Numbered from the stretch's first letter, positions 1 through 8,922 are shown. The stretch: DNA of 64,000 nucleotides from Dyadobacter crusticola DSM 16708 (GCF_000701505.1 NZ_KL370787.1:172432-236431), one strand, 5' to 3'. Numbers and translations: made by a program. Notes: a model not told the origin generated them from the letters alone.

Positions 1-188
1 TTCGAACTGAACGAACCTTGGTTCATATTAGCCCCGAACTCGATCTTTTTCCAGGTAGTATCACCTGAGACTTTAAGCTTGCTTGCATTAACCGGGTTGC
101 TTAGATCAACCTTTTGGGCGAAGCCCGGTAATGCAAGCGTAACAGAAAATAAGCCAATTAAGATTTTGTATTGTAATTTTCCACCCAT
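1..188 (-). CDS. Secreted protein, DUF3078-like, N-terminal part
   Basis: Leftward reading frame starting with ATG at 188 and leaving the window at its left edge, so only about 62 residues are visible. Residues 1-24 form a signal peptide ending in PGFAQ. The mature start contains a DTTWKKIEFGANMNQGSFSS stretch. Glycine/asparagine-rich text of this kind, followed here by an incomplete Asn codon, resembles the start of DUF3078 proteins, which are Bacteroidota outer-membrane barrels of unknown role. It lies 111 bp downstream of aqpZ on the same strand. The exported nature is clear; the family assignment is tentative. Confidence 0.55.
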   Translation of the reverse strand, partial: MGGKLQYKILIGLFSVTLALPGFAQKVDLSNPVNASKLKVSGDTTWKKIEFGANMNQGSFSS

Positions 189-299
189 TCTGTAATATTT
201 TGAGACATTGTTAGGCTATTTGTCAGTATACGTGTATGCAGTAAAATAAATCCTGGCTGGACGAAAAATAGTATTTTACTCTTCCGAGATCCCAAGAAC

Positions 300-980
300 T
301 TATTCTTTGGCCAAGATATGCTTATAGAATAGCCCTGCAAGCAGCGCGCCGACAACCGGAACGATCACAAAAAGCCATAGTTGGTCTATTGCCCATCCTC
401 CCACAAAAATAGCCTGACTGATGCTCCGTGCGGGATTAACCGATGTATTCGTGACGGGTATGCTGATCAAATGTATCAGTGTTAAGCCTAAACCGATTGC
501 TATACCTGCGAACCCAAAGGGTGCAGATGGATAAGTTGACCCCAGAATAATGATCAGAAAAAGGAAGGTCATTACTAATTCAGTGACCATTGCAGCGGCC
601 ATACTGTATTTGCCTGGGGAATGTTCGCCGTAGCCGTTTGCCGCAAAGTCGCCGATAGCACTCCCGTTGCCAGTGACAATCACGTAAAGTATTGCGGCAC
701 CAGCGATTCCCCCGAGTACCTGGGCGATAACATAGCCTAAAAGCGACTTCAATTCAAAGCGCCCCCCGGCCCAAAGGCCAATTGAAACGGCTGGGTTTAA
801 GTGTGCACCTGAGATATGACCAAGCGAGTAGGCTATAGTAAGTACTGTTAATCCGAATGCCAGCGATACGCCTAAAAGGCCTATGCCGACCTGGGGAAAA
901 GCGGCTGAGAGCACCGCACTACCACAGCCGCCAAGGACAAGCCAAAACGTGCCAATAAATTCGGCAATATAATTTTTCAT
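300..980 (-). CDS. aqpZ: Aquaporin Z
   Basis: Inner-membrane water channel of the MIP family, 226 residues, the usual length for AqpZ. Both half-helix NPA motifs are present, in [10 protein letters not shown] (Asn62-Pro63-Ala64) and [10 protein letters not shown] (Asn182-Pro183-Ala184). The selectivity-filter residues of a water-specific channel can be read off: Phe42, His170, Thr179 and Arg185 correspond to Phe43, His174, Thr183 and Arg189 of E. coli AqpZ. Six hydrophobic helices are evident. It reads as a single gene. No glycerol genes are nearby, which agrees with a water rather than glycerol channel. The start at [10 protein letters not shown] matches the family. Confidence 0.95.
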   Translation of the reverse strand: MKNYIAEFIGTFWLVLGGCGSAVLSAAFPQVGIGLLGVSLAFGLTVLTIAYSLGHISGAHLNPAVSIGLWAGGRFELKSLLGYVIAQVLGGIAGAAILYVIVTGNGSAIGDFAANGYGEHSPGKYSMAAAMVTELVMTFLFLIIILGSTYPSAPFGFAGIAIGLGLTLIHLISIPVTNTSVNPARSISQAIFVGGWAIDQLWLFVIVPVVGALLAGLFYKHILAKE

Positions 981-1858
981 GTTAGATCTACTTTTTAGGT
1001 GAAAAGTCTATTTTAAGTTTCTAGTAAACGGCTGAATCAAAGTGTGAAACTTTTTAAGATGCAGAACAGAATCATTGGTATAATGAATTTTGATACTCTT
1101 TCAATTGTGATCTGGAAACCCGCAGCGATGTTGGTAATGCTCTTGCGTGATCTAGAGGTGACCTTGATCCTATTTACCAGGTTAATAAACCCGTTTCCGT
1201 TTTGTACCAATACCATTTAACATCACCAGATGTTACTGGACGATGATAAGGTTTTCAGTCTCGGGTGTAGAGCCCGAGTCTTTTTTATTATACGGAACAA
1301 AGAATTATGTAAGTCAGCTGCTCACCCAAGTTTTCACTATAAGTGCCGGAGAGGAATATATATGGAAATGGAGCAATTATTTTTTCATAGGCATGAACAG
1401 GTTAAATGTAGTGAAGGTTACAATAGATACGTGGCAATAGATTTCTTCAGCTGACCAGATAACAGGGCAGCGTTTAGTTAGTGATGATGTGTGCGCACTG
1501 GTGTGGAACAGTTTAAAATTCGGCGTAAGCAGTAGGGTTACTATTCAAAAGAATCGGGTAAATCTGGTTAAGTTATCGAACTATTTAATATCTCAAAGCT
1601 ACACAAACTATTCACTGAGGTAAAAAATGTTGTCATTATTTGTTATAGAGATTATTCTACAAGTGATGGATATACGCTATATGGATTGACCAAAGCGCGA
1701 TTGTTTGTTATGCTTATTCCTTACGAACGATGGTCAATATACGTTATAAAACGTGGCCCGTCCTAGTTCTAATCTTTTGGCAATTAACTGAATGAATATA
1801 TTTTGCAAAGTCAATTAAACAGGATTAATCACCATGCACACTGGTCGCTAGTACGTGA
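981..1858. other. Gene-poor stretch
   Basis: About 880 bp between aqpZ and a small membrane peptide, AT-rich, with no convincing long gene. One rightward frame from about 1243 to 1618 has 65 codons, a TAG at 1438-1440, then about 59 further codons without a stop in the same frame before a TGA at 1618-1620. It could be a decayed gene, but I recognise no family in it. A small hairpin with a T-run lies at 1260-1290. I see nothing else. Confidence 0.4.
1260..1290 (+). terminator. Possible rho-independent terminator
   Basis: Stem CTCGGG (1260-1265) pairs with CCCGAG (1273-1278) over a 7-nt loop and is followed by TCTTTTTTATTA. The shape is right for a rightward terminator, but no rightward gene ends just upstream. 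It may end an unannotated small transcript or be chance. Confidence 0.35.
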
Positions 1859-1993
1859 TCAAGAATTAACAACTTCCACTGATAAAAGTATAACCCACAG
1901 CCAGAGTAATGAGCCGGCAACAATAGTAAAAATGATTGTCCATATCATTGGGAATGGGTTATCATCTAAGTGATATTCTAAGTTTTTGTCCAT
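1859..1993 (-). CDS. Small single-span membrane peptide (44 aa)
   Basis: A 44-residue frame starting with ATG at 1993 and ending with TGA at 1859-1861. It has a charged N-terminus (MDKNLEYHLDDNPFPMIW), then one hydrophobic segment at about residues 17-40 containing GSLLWLWVILLS, and a short polar tail. This is the layout of a small inner-membrane protein with its N-terminus in the cytoplasm or periplasm and one helix. It is isolated, 108 bp downstream of the end of the next leftward gene. I recognise no family. Its coding status rests on the amphipathic-plus-transmembrane composition and lack of an alternative explanation for the region. Confidence 0.5.
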   Translation of the reverse strand: MDKNLEYHLDDNPFPMIWTIIFTIVAGSLLWLWVILLSVEVVNS

Positions 1994-2101
1994 ATGCTTA
2001 CAATTGAAAGTTTGAGGGAATATTTAGTAAACAGAATTTCTTAAATGCATCGTCTATTTTTTACCGTCCGCAGCCTTGATAACTAAGTTGCTTACATTTA
2101 A

Positions 2102-3019
2102 TTATTGATCGGCAAGCGAAACAGTTATATGCCACATGTCTCCCGAATTCATCACCTTGCTTGTCCCCCACACGCCCGGCCCACCATCTGAACGCAGGTA
2201 AACACCCAAGACAATTTTTGTGAGCTGCTTGCCTTTGAAAAGTATACTGCCACATGCAGCTCCTCCATCACAGTCACCGGTTATTTGCGCCCCACGATGT
2301 ACAATCTGGTTTTGATCGATTACGAGCTGCTCGTTACCAGATAGCTTATAAAGCTGCACTGAGGGCGACAACAATGCGAATTCAGTAGCAAAACCAAGCC
2401 GTTTGCCGCCAAAGTTAGTAGTCGCTCCGAGTCCTGCGAATGATATAACGGGATCACTGACTGGTCTGCTAAATTCTAATCGAAGCTTCCCATAATAGTA
2501 GCGACTGGAATCGGTTTTAGGTGCATTAGCAAGCATCAATGGCTTTGCAGATAGAAATATCTGCAATCCGGGGTTTGCACTCAGGCTTACCCCTTCTCCT
2601 TTTGGCCCCTCGGGATGGGCTGTAAAGACGGTTCTTGATCCATCCGAATAATGATAATCTGTATTTAAGATGGGTGCAGGTTTTGTGTGGTTTACGCTTG
2701 CGCCAGACCCTGCGCCAAAGGTCATGCCTGTGACATGCTGCGGCACATTCGTATAAGTCTGGTCGTCCAGGCTCACGGTTACCGAGAGATCGTTGAGTGG
2801 TTTTTGATACATAATGCCTTTATCGAAGGCACCATCCTTGTTTGTAAAGAAATGAAGGGTTTGCGGGATGGAAGTTGGTCCTTTTGCAATTGGCGGAGGA
2901 AAACTGTTGTGCGTGCCATCCTGCACTAATTCGAGTGTGTTTTGAGCATTCACATTTGCTATGAACATCATCAAGCTACTGAGCAAACTGAAAGGTAGCC
3001 TGGCTTTTTTCTTCTGCAT
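2102..3019 (-). CDS. Secreted protein of unknown function
   Basis: 305 residues with a signal peptide (MQKKKARLPFSLL... ending near NVNAQ, about residue 26), so exported to the periplasm or beyond. The mature part is rich in Gly, Ser, Thr and alternating hydrophobics, suggesting a beta-sandwich. A stretch reading YGKLRLEFSRPVSDPVISF resembles segments of large Bacteroidota surface proteins, and a short cysteine pair sits in GDCDGGAACGS. No catalytic motif and no type IX sorting tail are visible, so it is either a short stand-alone module or a shortened relative of those larger proteins. The flanking DNA is gene-poor on both sides. Function unknown. Confidence 0.7.
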   Translation of the reverse strand: MQKKKARLPFSLLSSLMMFIANVNAQNTLELVQDGTHNSFPPPIAKGPTSIPQTLHFFTNKDGAFDKGIMYQKPLNDLSVTVSLDDQTYTNVPQHVTGMTFGAGSGASVNHTKPAPILNTDYHYSDGSRTVFTAHPEGPKGEGVSLSANPGLQIFLSAKPLMLANAPKTDSSRYYYGKLRLEFSRPVSDPVISFAGLGATTNFGGKRLGFATEFALLSPSVQLYKLSGNEQLVIDQNQIVHRGAQITGDCDGGAACGSILFKGKQLTKIVLGVYLRSDGGPGVWGTSKVMNSGDMWHITVSLADQ

Positions 3020-3616
3020 ACAAACAAATAACTATGGAGCAATACAATGTCCGCTGATTTTAAATTGATCGACAATTGGGCTGCATACAAGAAAAATATA
3101 GGCGTCGCGAAGCTAACGAATTGTTGTAATTGTATTCAAGATAACCAAGACTCAATGACATCGACTAACTAAATGTCTACTTTCAAAATACTTCTCAAAA
3201 GTATGTTATCCTCCGCGGATTTCTGATAGAAAGTTGACGATAGCTCTATCGATATAAATCGACAAATAGGCTTTTTTTTCTACATGCCGCGTTGTTTACA
3301 GCCATGTAGCCCCTCGACGCATGTTTGAAATAGTAGGTTTGCTTTTGAGCTTTCAATTTCAAGGATTTATAAGTCAGAATAACCACCTCCTGCCGAAATT
3401 TTTACGGTAATTCCTTAGTAATTAAATCACAATTGCTGGCTAGGCCTCTTTAGCAGACCAGGTCCTAATAATTGTCAATGCCTTCCCGGCAGTTTTTCAT
3501 GATCTAATTGTAAGAGGCATTATTGAGTTTGCTCCTCAGACACGAGCAGATACAAAAAACGTTGCACGATTTAACAATATTCGGCCCTGAAATCACTCAT
3601 GTATACTCCGATTGTT
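3020..3616. other. Intergenic region without a recognised gene
   Basis: About 600 bp between a secreted protein (start at 3019) and the 3' end of an SDR gene (3617). It is AT-rich, with short direct and inverted repeats (for example ATACTT ... AAGTAT near 3189-3205) but no reading frame with protein-like composition and no RNA gene that I can recognise. Confidence 0.5.
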
Positions 3617-4396
3617 TTAATGACCCACTGTCGGAGAAGCACCGCCGTCGACAGCGTAATTTACGCCTGTTATATATTTTGCATCCGGTGAAGCCAGGAA
3701 GGTTACCAGGCTGGCAACTTCTTCGGGCTCCGCCATCCTGCCAATCGGAACGCCTACTTTGTCCATTACAGCTTGAAATGCATTGTCGACAGTAGTATTG
3801 GAAGACTGCGCAATGTTTTCAATGAACTCCAGCATCAATGGCGTTTTGACCACACCAGGCGAAACTACATTGACACGTATTCCTTTGGAGCCGAGTTCGT
3901 TGGCCAATGCTTTGCTGTATGTATTCAATGCCGCTTTTGCAGAAGAGTAAGACATTGTCATTTCCCAGATCGGCTGTTTGGCGGCACCTGTGGAAATATT
4001 GATGATAACGCCGCTTTTCTGGCTGAGCATTGATGGCAGCAATGCTTTGTTGATGCGCACAACAGACAGAAAATTCAACGCCCAGTCGTTGTACCAGTGT
4101 TCGTCTGAAAGTGCTTCAAAACCTCCGCCCGGACCCAGATTAGCACCTGCATTATTTACAATGATATCTATCCTGCCATACTTTTCCAGGATTTTACTGG
4201 CGATAGCTTCGGCACTTTCAGGTTGTGTGAGGTCTGCCGCTATGAAGTAATGTTCATTTGTATTTTCCGCAGGCTTAGTTCGTGCTGTTACCACCACCGC
4301 CGCACCTCGCCTACTTAGTTGATCAGCTATCGCCTTACCAATGCCTTTTGTGCCGCCTGTTACCAATGCAACCTGTCCTTCCAGTATTGTGTCCAT
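3617..4396 (-). CDS. SDR family NAD(P)-dependent oxidoreductase
   Basis: 259-residue classical short-chain dehydrogenase with a Rossmann fold. The cofactor loop is TGGTKGIG (13-20), NNAG is at 81-84, and the catalytic Ser about 135, Tyr150 and Lys154 appear in the S...YSSAK pattern. The C-terminal GGA substrate region is normal. The substrate cannot be read from sequence. It is divergent from an HxlR-type repressor gene at 4524, with a 127-bp shared promoter region containing a palindrome. This layout usually means the repressor controls the enzyme, often in response to electrophiles or redox stress; that link is inference. Confidence 0.9.
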   Translation of the reverse strand: MDTILEGQVALVTGGTKGIGKAIADQLSRRGAAVVVTARTKPAENTNEHYFIAADLTQPESAEAIASKILEKYGRIDIIVNNAGANLGPGGGFEALSDEHWYNDWALNFLSVVRINKALLPSMLSQKSGVIINISTGAAKQPIWEMTMSYSSAKAALNTYSKALANELGSKGIRVNVVSPGVVKTPLMLEFIENIAQSSNTTVDNAFQAVMDKVGVPIGRMAEPEEVASLVTFLASPDAKYITGVNYAVDGGASPTVGH

Positions 4397-4438
4397 GTCG
4401 TTTGTTTAAAATGAATTGCAAAATACAGCCTATAACTT

Positions 4439-4452
4439 TACTTTTGAAAGTA
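4439..4452. promoter_or_regulatory. Palindrome in HxlR/SDR divergent promoter
   Basis: TACTTTTGAAAGTA: 6-bp arms TACTTT/AAAGTA around a 2-bp centre. It lies between the divergent SDR and HxlR genes, where an autoregulatory HxlR dimer would be expected to bind. The symmetry is visible; binding is inferred. Confidence 0.4.
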
Positions 4453-4523
4453 GTAACATCTTTGTATAGTAATAACAAAATGTAAAGGCTTTAAGAGAAT
4501 CAGAAACTTATCATTGACAAAAC

Positions 4524-4853
4524 ATGAAAGAAAATAATGAGCGCTGCGCGCTGCAGGAGATTTTGTGCGTAATTGGAGGAAAATGGTCGATGTCGATCAT
4601 CTATGCCTTATTCACCGGCACAAAGCGTTTCAGCGAATTGGAGCGGCTGATTCCAAAAATTAACACCCGAATGCTCGTCAAAGAATTGAAGAATATGGAA
4701 AGGAATGGAATTGTTGAACGCAAGGTTTTTGCAACAGTTCCGCCCACAGTTGAATATACCTTAACTCCCAAAGGCAAAAAGCTGGAGCCAAGCATCAGTG
4801 AGCTATATAAATGGGGAGTTGAGTATGTTGACAACATGCAAAAAAGCACCTAG
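4524..4853 (+). CDS. HxlR family winged-helix transcriptional regulator
   Basis: 109 residues, typical for the HxlR (MarR-like) family. Landmarks are an N-terminal cysteine (Cys8 in ERCALQEIL), IGGKWSMSIIYAL as the first helices, GTKRFSELERLIPKINTRML as the recognition region and LTPKGKKLEPSI in the wing/dimer part. HxlR proteins such as YodB and HypR use an N-terminal cysteine to sense electrophiles or disulfide stress; Cys8 and Cys14 sit in the right zone, so redox control is plausible. Divergent from an SDR gene. A strong hairpin terminator overlaps its stop codon. Confidence 0.92.
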   Translation: MKENNERCALQEILCVIGGKWSMSIIYALFTGTKRFSELERLIPKINTRMLVKELKNMERNGIVERKVFATVPPTVEYTLTPKGKKLEPSISELYKWGVEYVDNMQKST

Positions 4854-4876
4854 CAAATTCCTGCCAAGTGCTTTTT
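4841..4876. terminator. Bidirectional hairpin terminator
   Basis: AAAAAGCAC (4841-4849) pairs exactly with GTGCTTTTT (4868-4876) across an 18-nt loop. It ends the rightward HxlR gene, whose stop lies inside it, and can also end the leftward gene starting at 5124. Confidence 0.75.
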
Positions 4877-4896
4877 AGCGGAATAAGAATGCGCTT

Positions 4897-5124
4897 TTAC
4901 AAAATCACCATAATATCAGAATTAGGCTTGTCGCGCTTTTCGAGATATTCCCAGGAGACAATATCTTCTTCCGGATAGATGTTGCCGGTATCCTCGGGCC
5001 CCTCGTCGCCTACTGCCTCCACAAATGCTTTTGATCCTTTTTTATAAATCCCTTCTCTCGGTATCCCATTGATATCTGTAAAAAGAACCAGCGATTGGTC
5101 CTCAGGAAGATTGCTGTTTTTCAT
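4897..5124 (-). CDS. Small acidic protein of unknown function
   Basis: 75 residues, starting MKNSNLPEDQSLVLFTDING, with no signal peptide or membrane segment. It is acidic and seems to form a small beta-rich domain (REGIYKKGSKAFVEAVGDEG), with SWEYLEKRDKP near the end. It sits 11 bp downstream of the membrane-anchored SDR (stop at 5136) on the same strand and ends just before the terminator at 4841-4876, so it is probably cotranscribed with the SDR. I do not recognise the family. Confidence 0.7.
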   Translation of the reverse strand: MKNSNLPEDQSLVLFTDINGIPREGIYKKGSKAFVEAVGDEGPEDTGNIYPEEDIVSWEYLEKRDKPNSDIMVIL

Positions 5125-5135
5125 AGCCTTAAAAG

Positions 5136-6173
5136 TTATATTTCGTTGTTCGCAACTGCTGCTTTGTCCGTACGCTCATTCATCTCTGACTCGGATATTT
5201 CAGATTCTGACTCAGAACCTTTTTTAGTCTCAAAACCATCTGCTGTCATTTTGTGCATAAAGTTATTCGCCGAAGCTGAAAGTGCTGAGACCAGTCCCGG
5301 GTTGGCGCCCTGTAATGCTACTGCGAGTTTTGCGGATGCAGTCAATATCAGCTCATTCTCTCCATATTCAATAGCTTCGATAATCTGCTTCGCTGACTTC
5401 TCTGCTTTTTGAGAAAATAAAGGAGAAGATGCCATTGTCTTAAACCACGCATATTCAGCCTCGTGATCGCCTTTTACAAACACATTCCTGGTACTGCCGG
5501 TCTGCATCAGATTAGGGATTACGGTTGTTACCATTACCTTATCACGTTTCAATTCGGCGTGCAAGCCTTCGGACAATGCAACCATCGCAAACTTGCTGAC
5601 ACTATAAGGAAGCAAATGCGGTACTGAAATCTTTCCCCCAATGGAACAAATGTTAGCGATCCGGCCCTCTGACTGCTTTAAATGCGGCAATGCAGCCTTG
5701 ACCATGTACAATGCAGCCCAGAAATTTACATCCATTGCTTTTTTATAATCCTGGATTTCCATCGATTCTTGCGGACCGACGATCATCGTACCCGCATTAT
5801 TGATCAGTACATCGATAGATCCAAACCGCTCTGCGGCTGCTGCCACTACGTTCTGGGCATCCTGCTGTTCACTCAGATCGGCCGTGATTGCAAGTACATT
5901 AGCACCGAGACCGGTAAGCTCACGTTCCGCCTCGCCGAGCTGCTCCGGATTTCTTGAACAAATCACCAGATTAGCGCCTTTTTCTGCCAGTCCGCGCGCA
6001 AGTAGCAGCCCAAGCCCCCTGGCTCCGCCGGTTATGATCACCGTTTTTCCTGTAAAATCATAACGATTAACCCGCTTGTAAATAGTCCTGGCGGCTGCAA
6101 TAAGACCTACTGCGGCAATCGCATATAAACCCAATTTCCCTGAGTCTGACATCATTTTTGTTTGCTGATCCAT
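5136..6173 (-). CDS. Membrane-anchored SDR family oxidoreductase
   Basis: 345 residues from the ATG at 6173. A longer frame opens upstream but overlaps the end of the esterase gene, and MDQQTK followed by a hydrophobic helix (about 14-28) is a natural N-terminus. The helix and a basic stop (KRVNRY) tether the enzyme to the inner membrane. The SDR core starts with GKTVIITGGARGLG (about 42-55), then NNAG (126-129), Ser177, Tyr190 and Lys194 (YSVSK). A charged tail of about 30 residues rich in Glu/Ser follows. Related anchored SDRs act on lipid-like substrates, but the substrate is not readable here. Confidence 0.88.
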   Translation of the reverse strand: MDQQTKMMSDSGKLGLYAIAAVGLIAAARTIYKRVNRYDFTGKTVIITGGARGLGLLLARGLAEKGANLVICSRNPEQLGEAERELTGLGANVLAITADLSEQQDAQNVVAAAAERFGSIDVLINNAGTMIVGPQESMEIQDYKKAMDVNFWAALYMVKAALPHLKQSEGRIANICSIGGKISVPHLLPYSVSKFAMVALSEGLHAELKRDKVMVTTVIPNLMQTGSTRNVFVKGDHEAEYAWFKTMASSPLFSQKAEKSAKQIIEAIEYGENELILTASAKLAVALQGANPGLVSALSASANNFMHKMTADGFETKKGSESESEISESEMNERTDKAAVANNEI

Positions 6174-6238
6174 TTTAAAAAATGTCTTGATGAAACAGCA
6201 ACCGGCTAAATTTCCATGCCGCAGAGTAGCCCTCTTAC

Positions 6239-7414
6239 CTAATTTCCAATGTTTTTGGCAAAGACAATGAAGTGCATCCAATCGAAATTGGTCATATCAT
6301 GGTCTCCTTCCCGGTTATGGTAACCGAGTGGCGGTCCGGCAATTGCTTTTTCAATGGCTGGCGGAGAGGCTGGGAGCGCAGATTTTTTACCGTAAAGTGC
6401 GTACACCTTTTCAGCATTTTTAAGAGAAAGGAATGTTCCCGTAGGATCAGCCCAGAGATCTCTGGACGCATTGGTTGCATATACCGGTCGTGGTGCAATG
6501 AGCGCGATCAGCATATGCTGGTCAACCGGCAGCTCATTTTCCTTATCGTTAAATTTCTTATAGTTGTTGTTAAACCAATGTGGAAAAGTAGCGTTGATCT
6601 TGCTGATCCGCTCTCCAAATTGTCTCCTTGCGAGCGCAGCGCCTGTGTTGCCGGAACAGTTTGTAATGCAAGCTGCAAATCGTTGATCTTGCGCGGCTGC
6701 CCACAATGAGGCTTTCCCGCCTCTTGAATGCCCTACCACAAATACCTTTTTTGCATTGATATCCGGGTCTTTTTCGAAATAATCCAATGCCCGGCTTGCG
6801 CCCCAGGCCCACGCACCTATTGCTTTCATCCCATTATCGGCCGCAAGCTGGTCGGGATACAGCTGCAAAACGCCGTTTACATAATCCTGTTTATCGTCGG
6901 GCGCCAAATCGCTGACGTGAAATGCAGCCACAGCAAAACCACTGTCAACTACCATTTCTGCCGGCCAGAATTCACTCTTTTTCTCACGGGTCGCGTCAGT
7001 ATTATTCTTCCCCCGGTTGTTGATGAGCAAGAAAACCGGAACGGAAGCCTTTCGTTTATTGGGCACAAAAAGCGTCAGGTTAATCCGGACTGATTTCTGA
7101 TTTTTAAAAACAGCAATTGCAACCTCTTTCAAAGTTGCGTTCCCGCCCATTGCTTGCTTGTCTTCTCTCACTACAGCGTACCTGCTGCTATCAATCTCAG
7201 AGGGCATTTGGCCATAAATGTGATCTTCAAACAACCGTAACACTTCAGGCCGCCGGGACTTTTCCCACGTATTTTTGTTTTTGATTTCCTTTCCCGCTGT
7301 GGTTTGTAAAACCGGCGGAAGGGTATAGGCGGGAACTTTGGCTTCGTCGTAGTTCTGCGCATGACCGGGAGTCAGGCAAATAAATAGGAAGAGTACTGGC
7401 AGGTATCTGAACAT
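6239..7414 (-). CDS. CE15-type glucuronoyl esterase-like hydrolase
   Basis: 391 residues from MFRYLPVL (7414), which opens a clean signal peptide ending TPGHAQ; a start 14 codons upstream is less likely. Alpha/beta hydrolase with GHSRGGKASLW, the nucleophile elbow of carbohydrate esterase family 15 (Ser230), and the C-terminal GYHNREGDHDMTNFDW motif with His372. CE15 enzymes cut ester links between lignin and glucuronoxylan. The usual acidic residue after the TNCSG turn is Asn255 here; Asp319 or Asp323 in RDLWADP may serve instead. A second polysaccharide-type esterase is at 46.3 kb, which fits a plant-polymer degrader. Confidence 0.85.
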   Translation of the reverse strand: MFRYLPVLFLFICLTPGHAQNYDEAKVPAYTLPPVLQTTAGKEIKNKNTWEKSRRPEVLRLFEDHIYGQMPSEIDSSRYAVVREDKQAMGGNATLKEVAIAVFKNQKSVRINLTLFVPNKRKASVPVFLLINNRGKNNTDATREKKSEFWPAEMVVDSGFAVAAFHVSDLAPDDKQDYVNGVLQLYPDQLAADNGMKAIGAWAWGASRALDYFEKDPDINAKKVFVVGHSRGGKASLWAAAQDQRFAACITNCSGNTGAALARRQFGERISKINATFPHWFNNNYKKFNDKENELPVDQHMLIALIAPRPVYATNASRDLWADPTGTFLSLKNAEKVYALYGKKSALPASPPAIEKAIAGPPLGYHNREGDHDMTNFDWMHFIVFAKNIGN

Positions 7415-7544
7415 AATGGGCGATGATTTCTTTCTGTAAAGAAAACCACCGCCCACTGCTTATTTACTGAATAACTTACAATTTCAACTCACCCTATTTT
7501 TGGTAATAGCGATTTGAGAGCGTTTCAAATCATGATAAATTTCA

Positions 7545-8810
7545 CTAATTCGATCTTTTAAGGAATTTACGGTCAATTACCACGCCATTCTTTTGGACAA
7601 TATGCATCACAAATAAACCTGTGGGCAAATCCTTCACGCTAATTTCATTTGAATCAACTTTATCCTGTTTGTGAACTTCTTTTCCAGACATGTCAAAAAT
7701 GGAAATAGATTTAATGCTCTTCATATCGAAGTCACTGAATTTAACGAGATCGCTGACGGGATTAGGAGATATATGGAAAGTTGAAAGATAAGCTGTCTTT
7801 GCGTTCACAATCTTTGAATAAGAATAACTTCCGTCAAGATCGATCATTTTCAAGCGGTAAAAATTATTTCCTGAGCTTGGCGATTTGTCCTGAAATGTAT
7901 ATTGAACTGTAGTCGAACTTTCTCCCTGTGCATTAACGGTACCAAGACGACCCCAGGTGCGACCATCCTCACTTTTGTGAATTTCAAAGTTTTTGCTGTT
8001 TGCTTCCGATGAAGTTGCCCATGAAAGCACTACATAATTGTTATCTGTTGTTTTTGCATTGAATTGCACAAGTTTCACAGGCATGGCAATCAGGCAATTA
8101 TTCTTTACTTCAGTCAAAGTATTGCAGCCAACATCATTGCTGCCAATTATGACGGGATTTGAATCCTGCGCACCCGAAGCAGCGGCACAAATGAAGTCAC
8201 CTACACAATCTGATAAGACGGGGTTACCGATGAATACAAGGGAAGAGATCAAGGTGGGTTTAAATTTCACATCATCCAATGCGTTAATATCCGATAGAAA
8301 TTCGCATGCTTGCAGGCCCAGACTACTTAGGCTATCTATATTATTCAAACCGTTCAAACTTGTTACGGCGACATTGCTCAGCGCGATTTCTTCGATCTTT
8401 GTAAGATTTGCAAGCGCACTAATGTCTGTAAATGCAAAACAATTAGCTACTGTAAGGCTGGAACGTATTCTGGTTAATGAGTTGAGACCATTTACACTGG
8501 TCAGCGAAAAGTTGTCCCAAAGACTGATACTTCCCGCTTCCGTGAGATTATTACAGCCTGTGAGGTCGGTTAGGGATGTGTTTGAAATTGAAAGTCCGCC
8601 AACTTTGGTAAGGTTGCTTAGCCCATTGAGGTTAGTTATCCCATTTCCTGTAACCACAACACTGTTATTAAAAACAGAGCAATTGGGATAGGTTGTAATA
8701 AAATTATTGACCTGCGCCTGGGTTGTTAATGTAATGTTACTCGTCGGGCATTGACCGAAAGCGAATTTTACGCTCACTGTTAAAATGAGCAAGAAGTAGA
8801 TTTTCTTCAT
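7545..8810 (-). CDS. Leucine-rich-repeat-like secreted protein with T9SS sorting domain
   Basis: 421 residues. The signal peptide is MKKIYFLLILTVSVKFAFGQ. Residues about 20-240 form irregular repeats of about 22-24 residues (NGLSNLTKVGGLSIS, TDLTGCNNLTEAGSI, NGLNSLTRIRSSLTV, ALANLTKIEEIALS), typical of receptor L-domain/LRR folds. A beta domain follows (VKLVQFNAKTTDNNYVVLSW), then a C-terminal type A T9SS sorting domain starting at FHISPNPVSD and ending GVVIDRKFLKRSN. The protein should be exported across the outer membrane by type IX secretion and kept on the surface or released. The target of the LRR face is unknown. Confidence 0.9.
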   Translation of the reverse strand: MKKIYFLLILTVSVKFAFGQCPTSNITLTTQAQVNNFITTYPNCSVFNNSVVVTGNGITNLNGLSNLTKVGGLSISNTSLTDLTGCNNLTEAGSISLWDNFSLTSVNGLNSLTRIRSSLTVANCFAFTDISALANLTKIEEIALSNVAVTSLNGLNNIDSLSSLGLQACEFLSDINALDDVKFKPTLISSLVFIGNPVLSDCVGDFICAAASGAQDSNPVIIGSNDVGCNTLTEVKNNCLIAMPVKLVQFNAKTTDNNYVVLSWATSSEANSKNFEIHKSEDGRTWGRLGTVNAQGESSTTVQYTFQDKSPSSGNNFYRLKMIDLDGSYSYSKIVNAKTAYLSTFHISPNPVSDLVKFSDFDMKSIKSISIFDMSGKEVHKQDKVDSNEISVKDLPTGLFVMHIVQKNGVVIDRKFLKRSN

Positions 8811-8883
8811 TTGAATATAGTGTTAAACAATGCGACATAATTGCCCAAAAGTTACTTCAAATATTCATTATATAATACTATCC

Positions 8884-8922
8884 AAAGCAAAGAACTTAGC
8901 AATGCGCCAAGTTCTTTGCTTT
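8884..8922. terminator. Strong bidirectional hairpin
   Basis: A perfect 14-bp stem (8884-8897 with 8909-8922; arms AAAGCAAAGAACTT and its complement) with an 11-nt loop. It lies just downstream of the leftward PNPOx-like gene (stop at 8979) and upstream of the LRR gene. Confidence 0.8.

Noticed and set aside
3280-3309. Hairpin CTACATG...CATGTAG
   Set aside because: The T-run lies before the stem on the plus strand and becomes an A-run after it on the minus strand, so it does not work as a terminator on either strand.
6174-6281. N-terminal extension of the membrane-anchored SDR
   Set aside because: The extra 36 codons overlap the end of the esterase gene and do not look like a signal peptide; the ATG at 6173 leads into a normal membrane anchor.
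8038-8691. 217-codon rightward frame
   Set aside because: Antisense to the leucine-rich repeat protein; its repeats give an artificial open frame.
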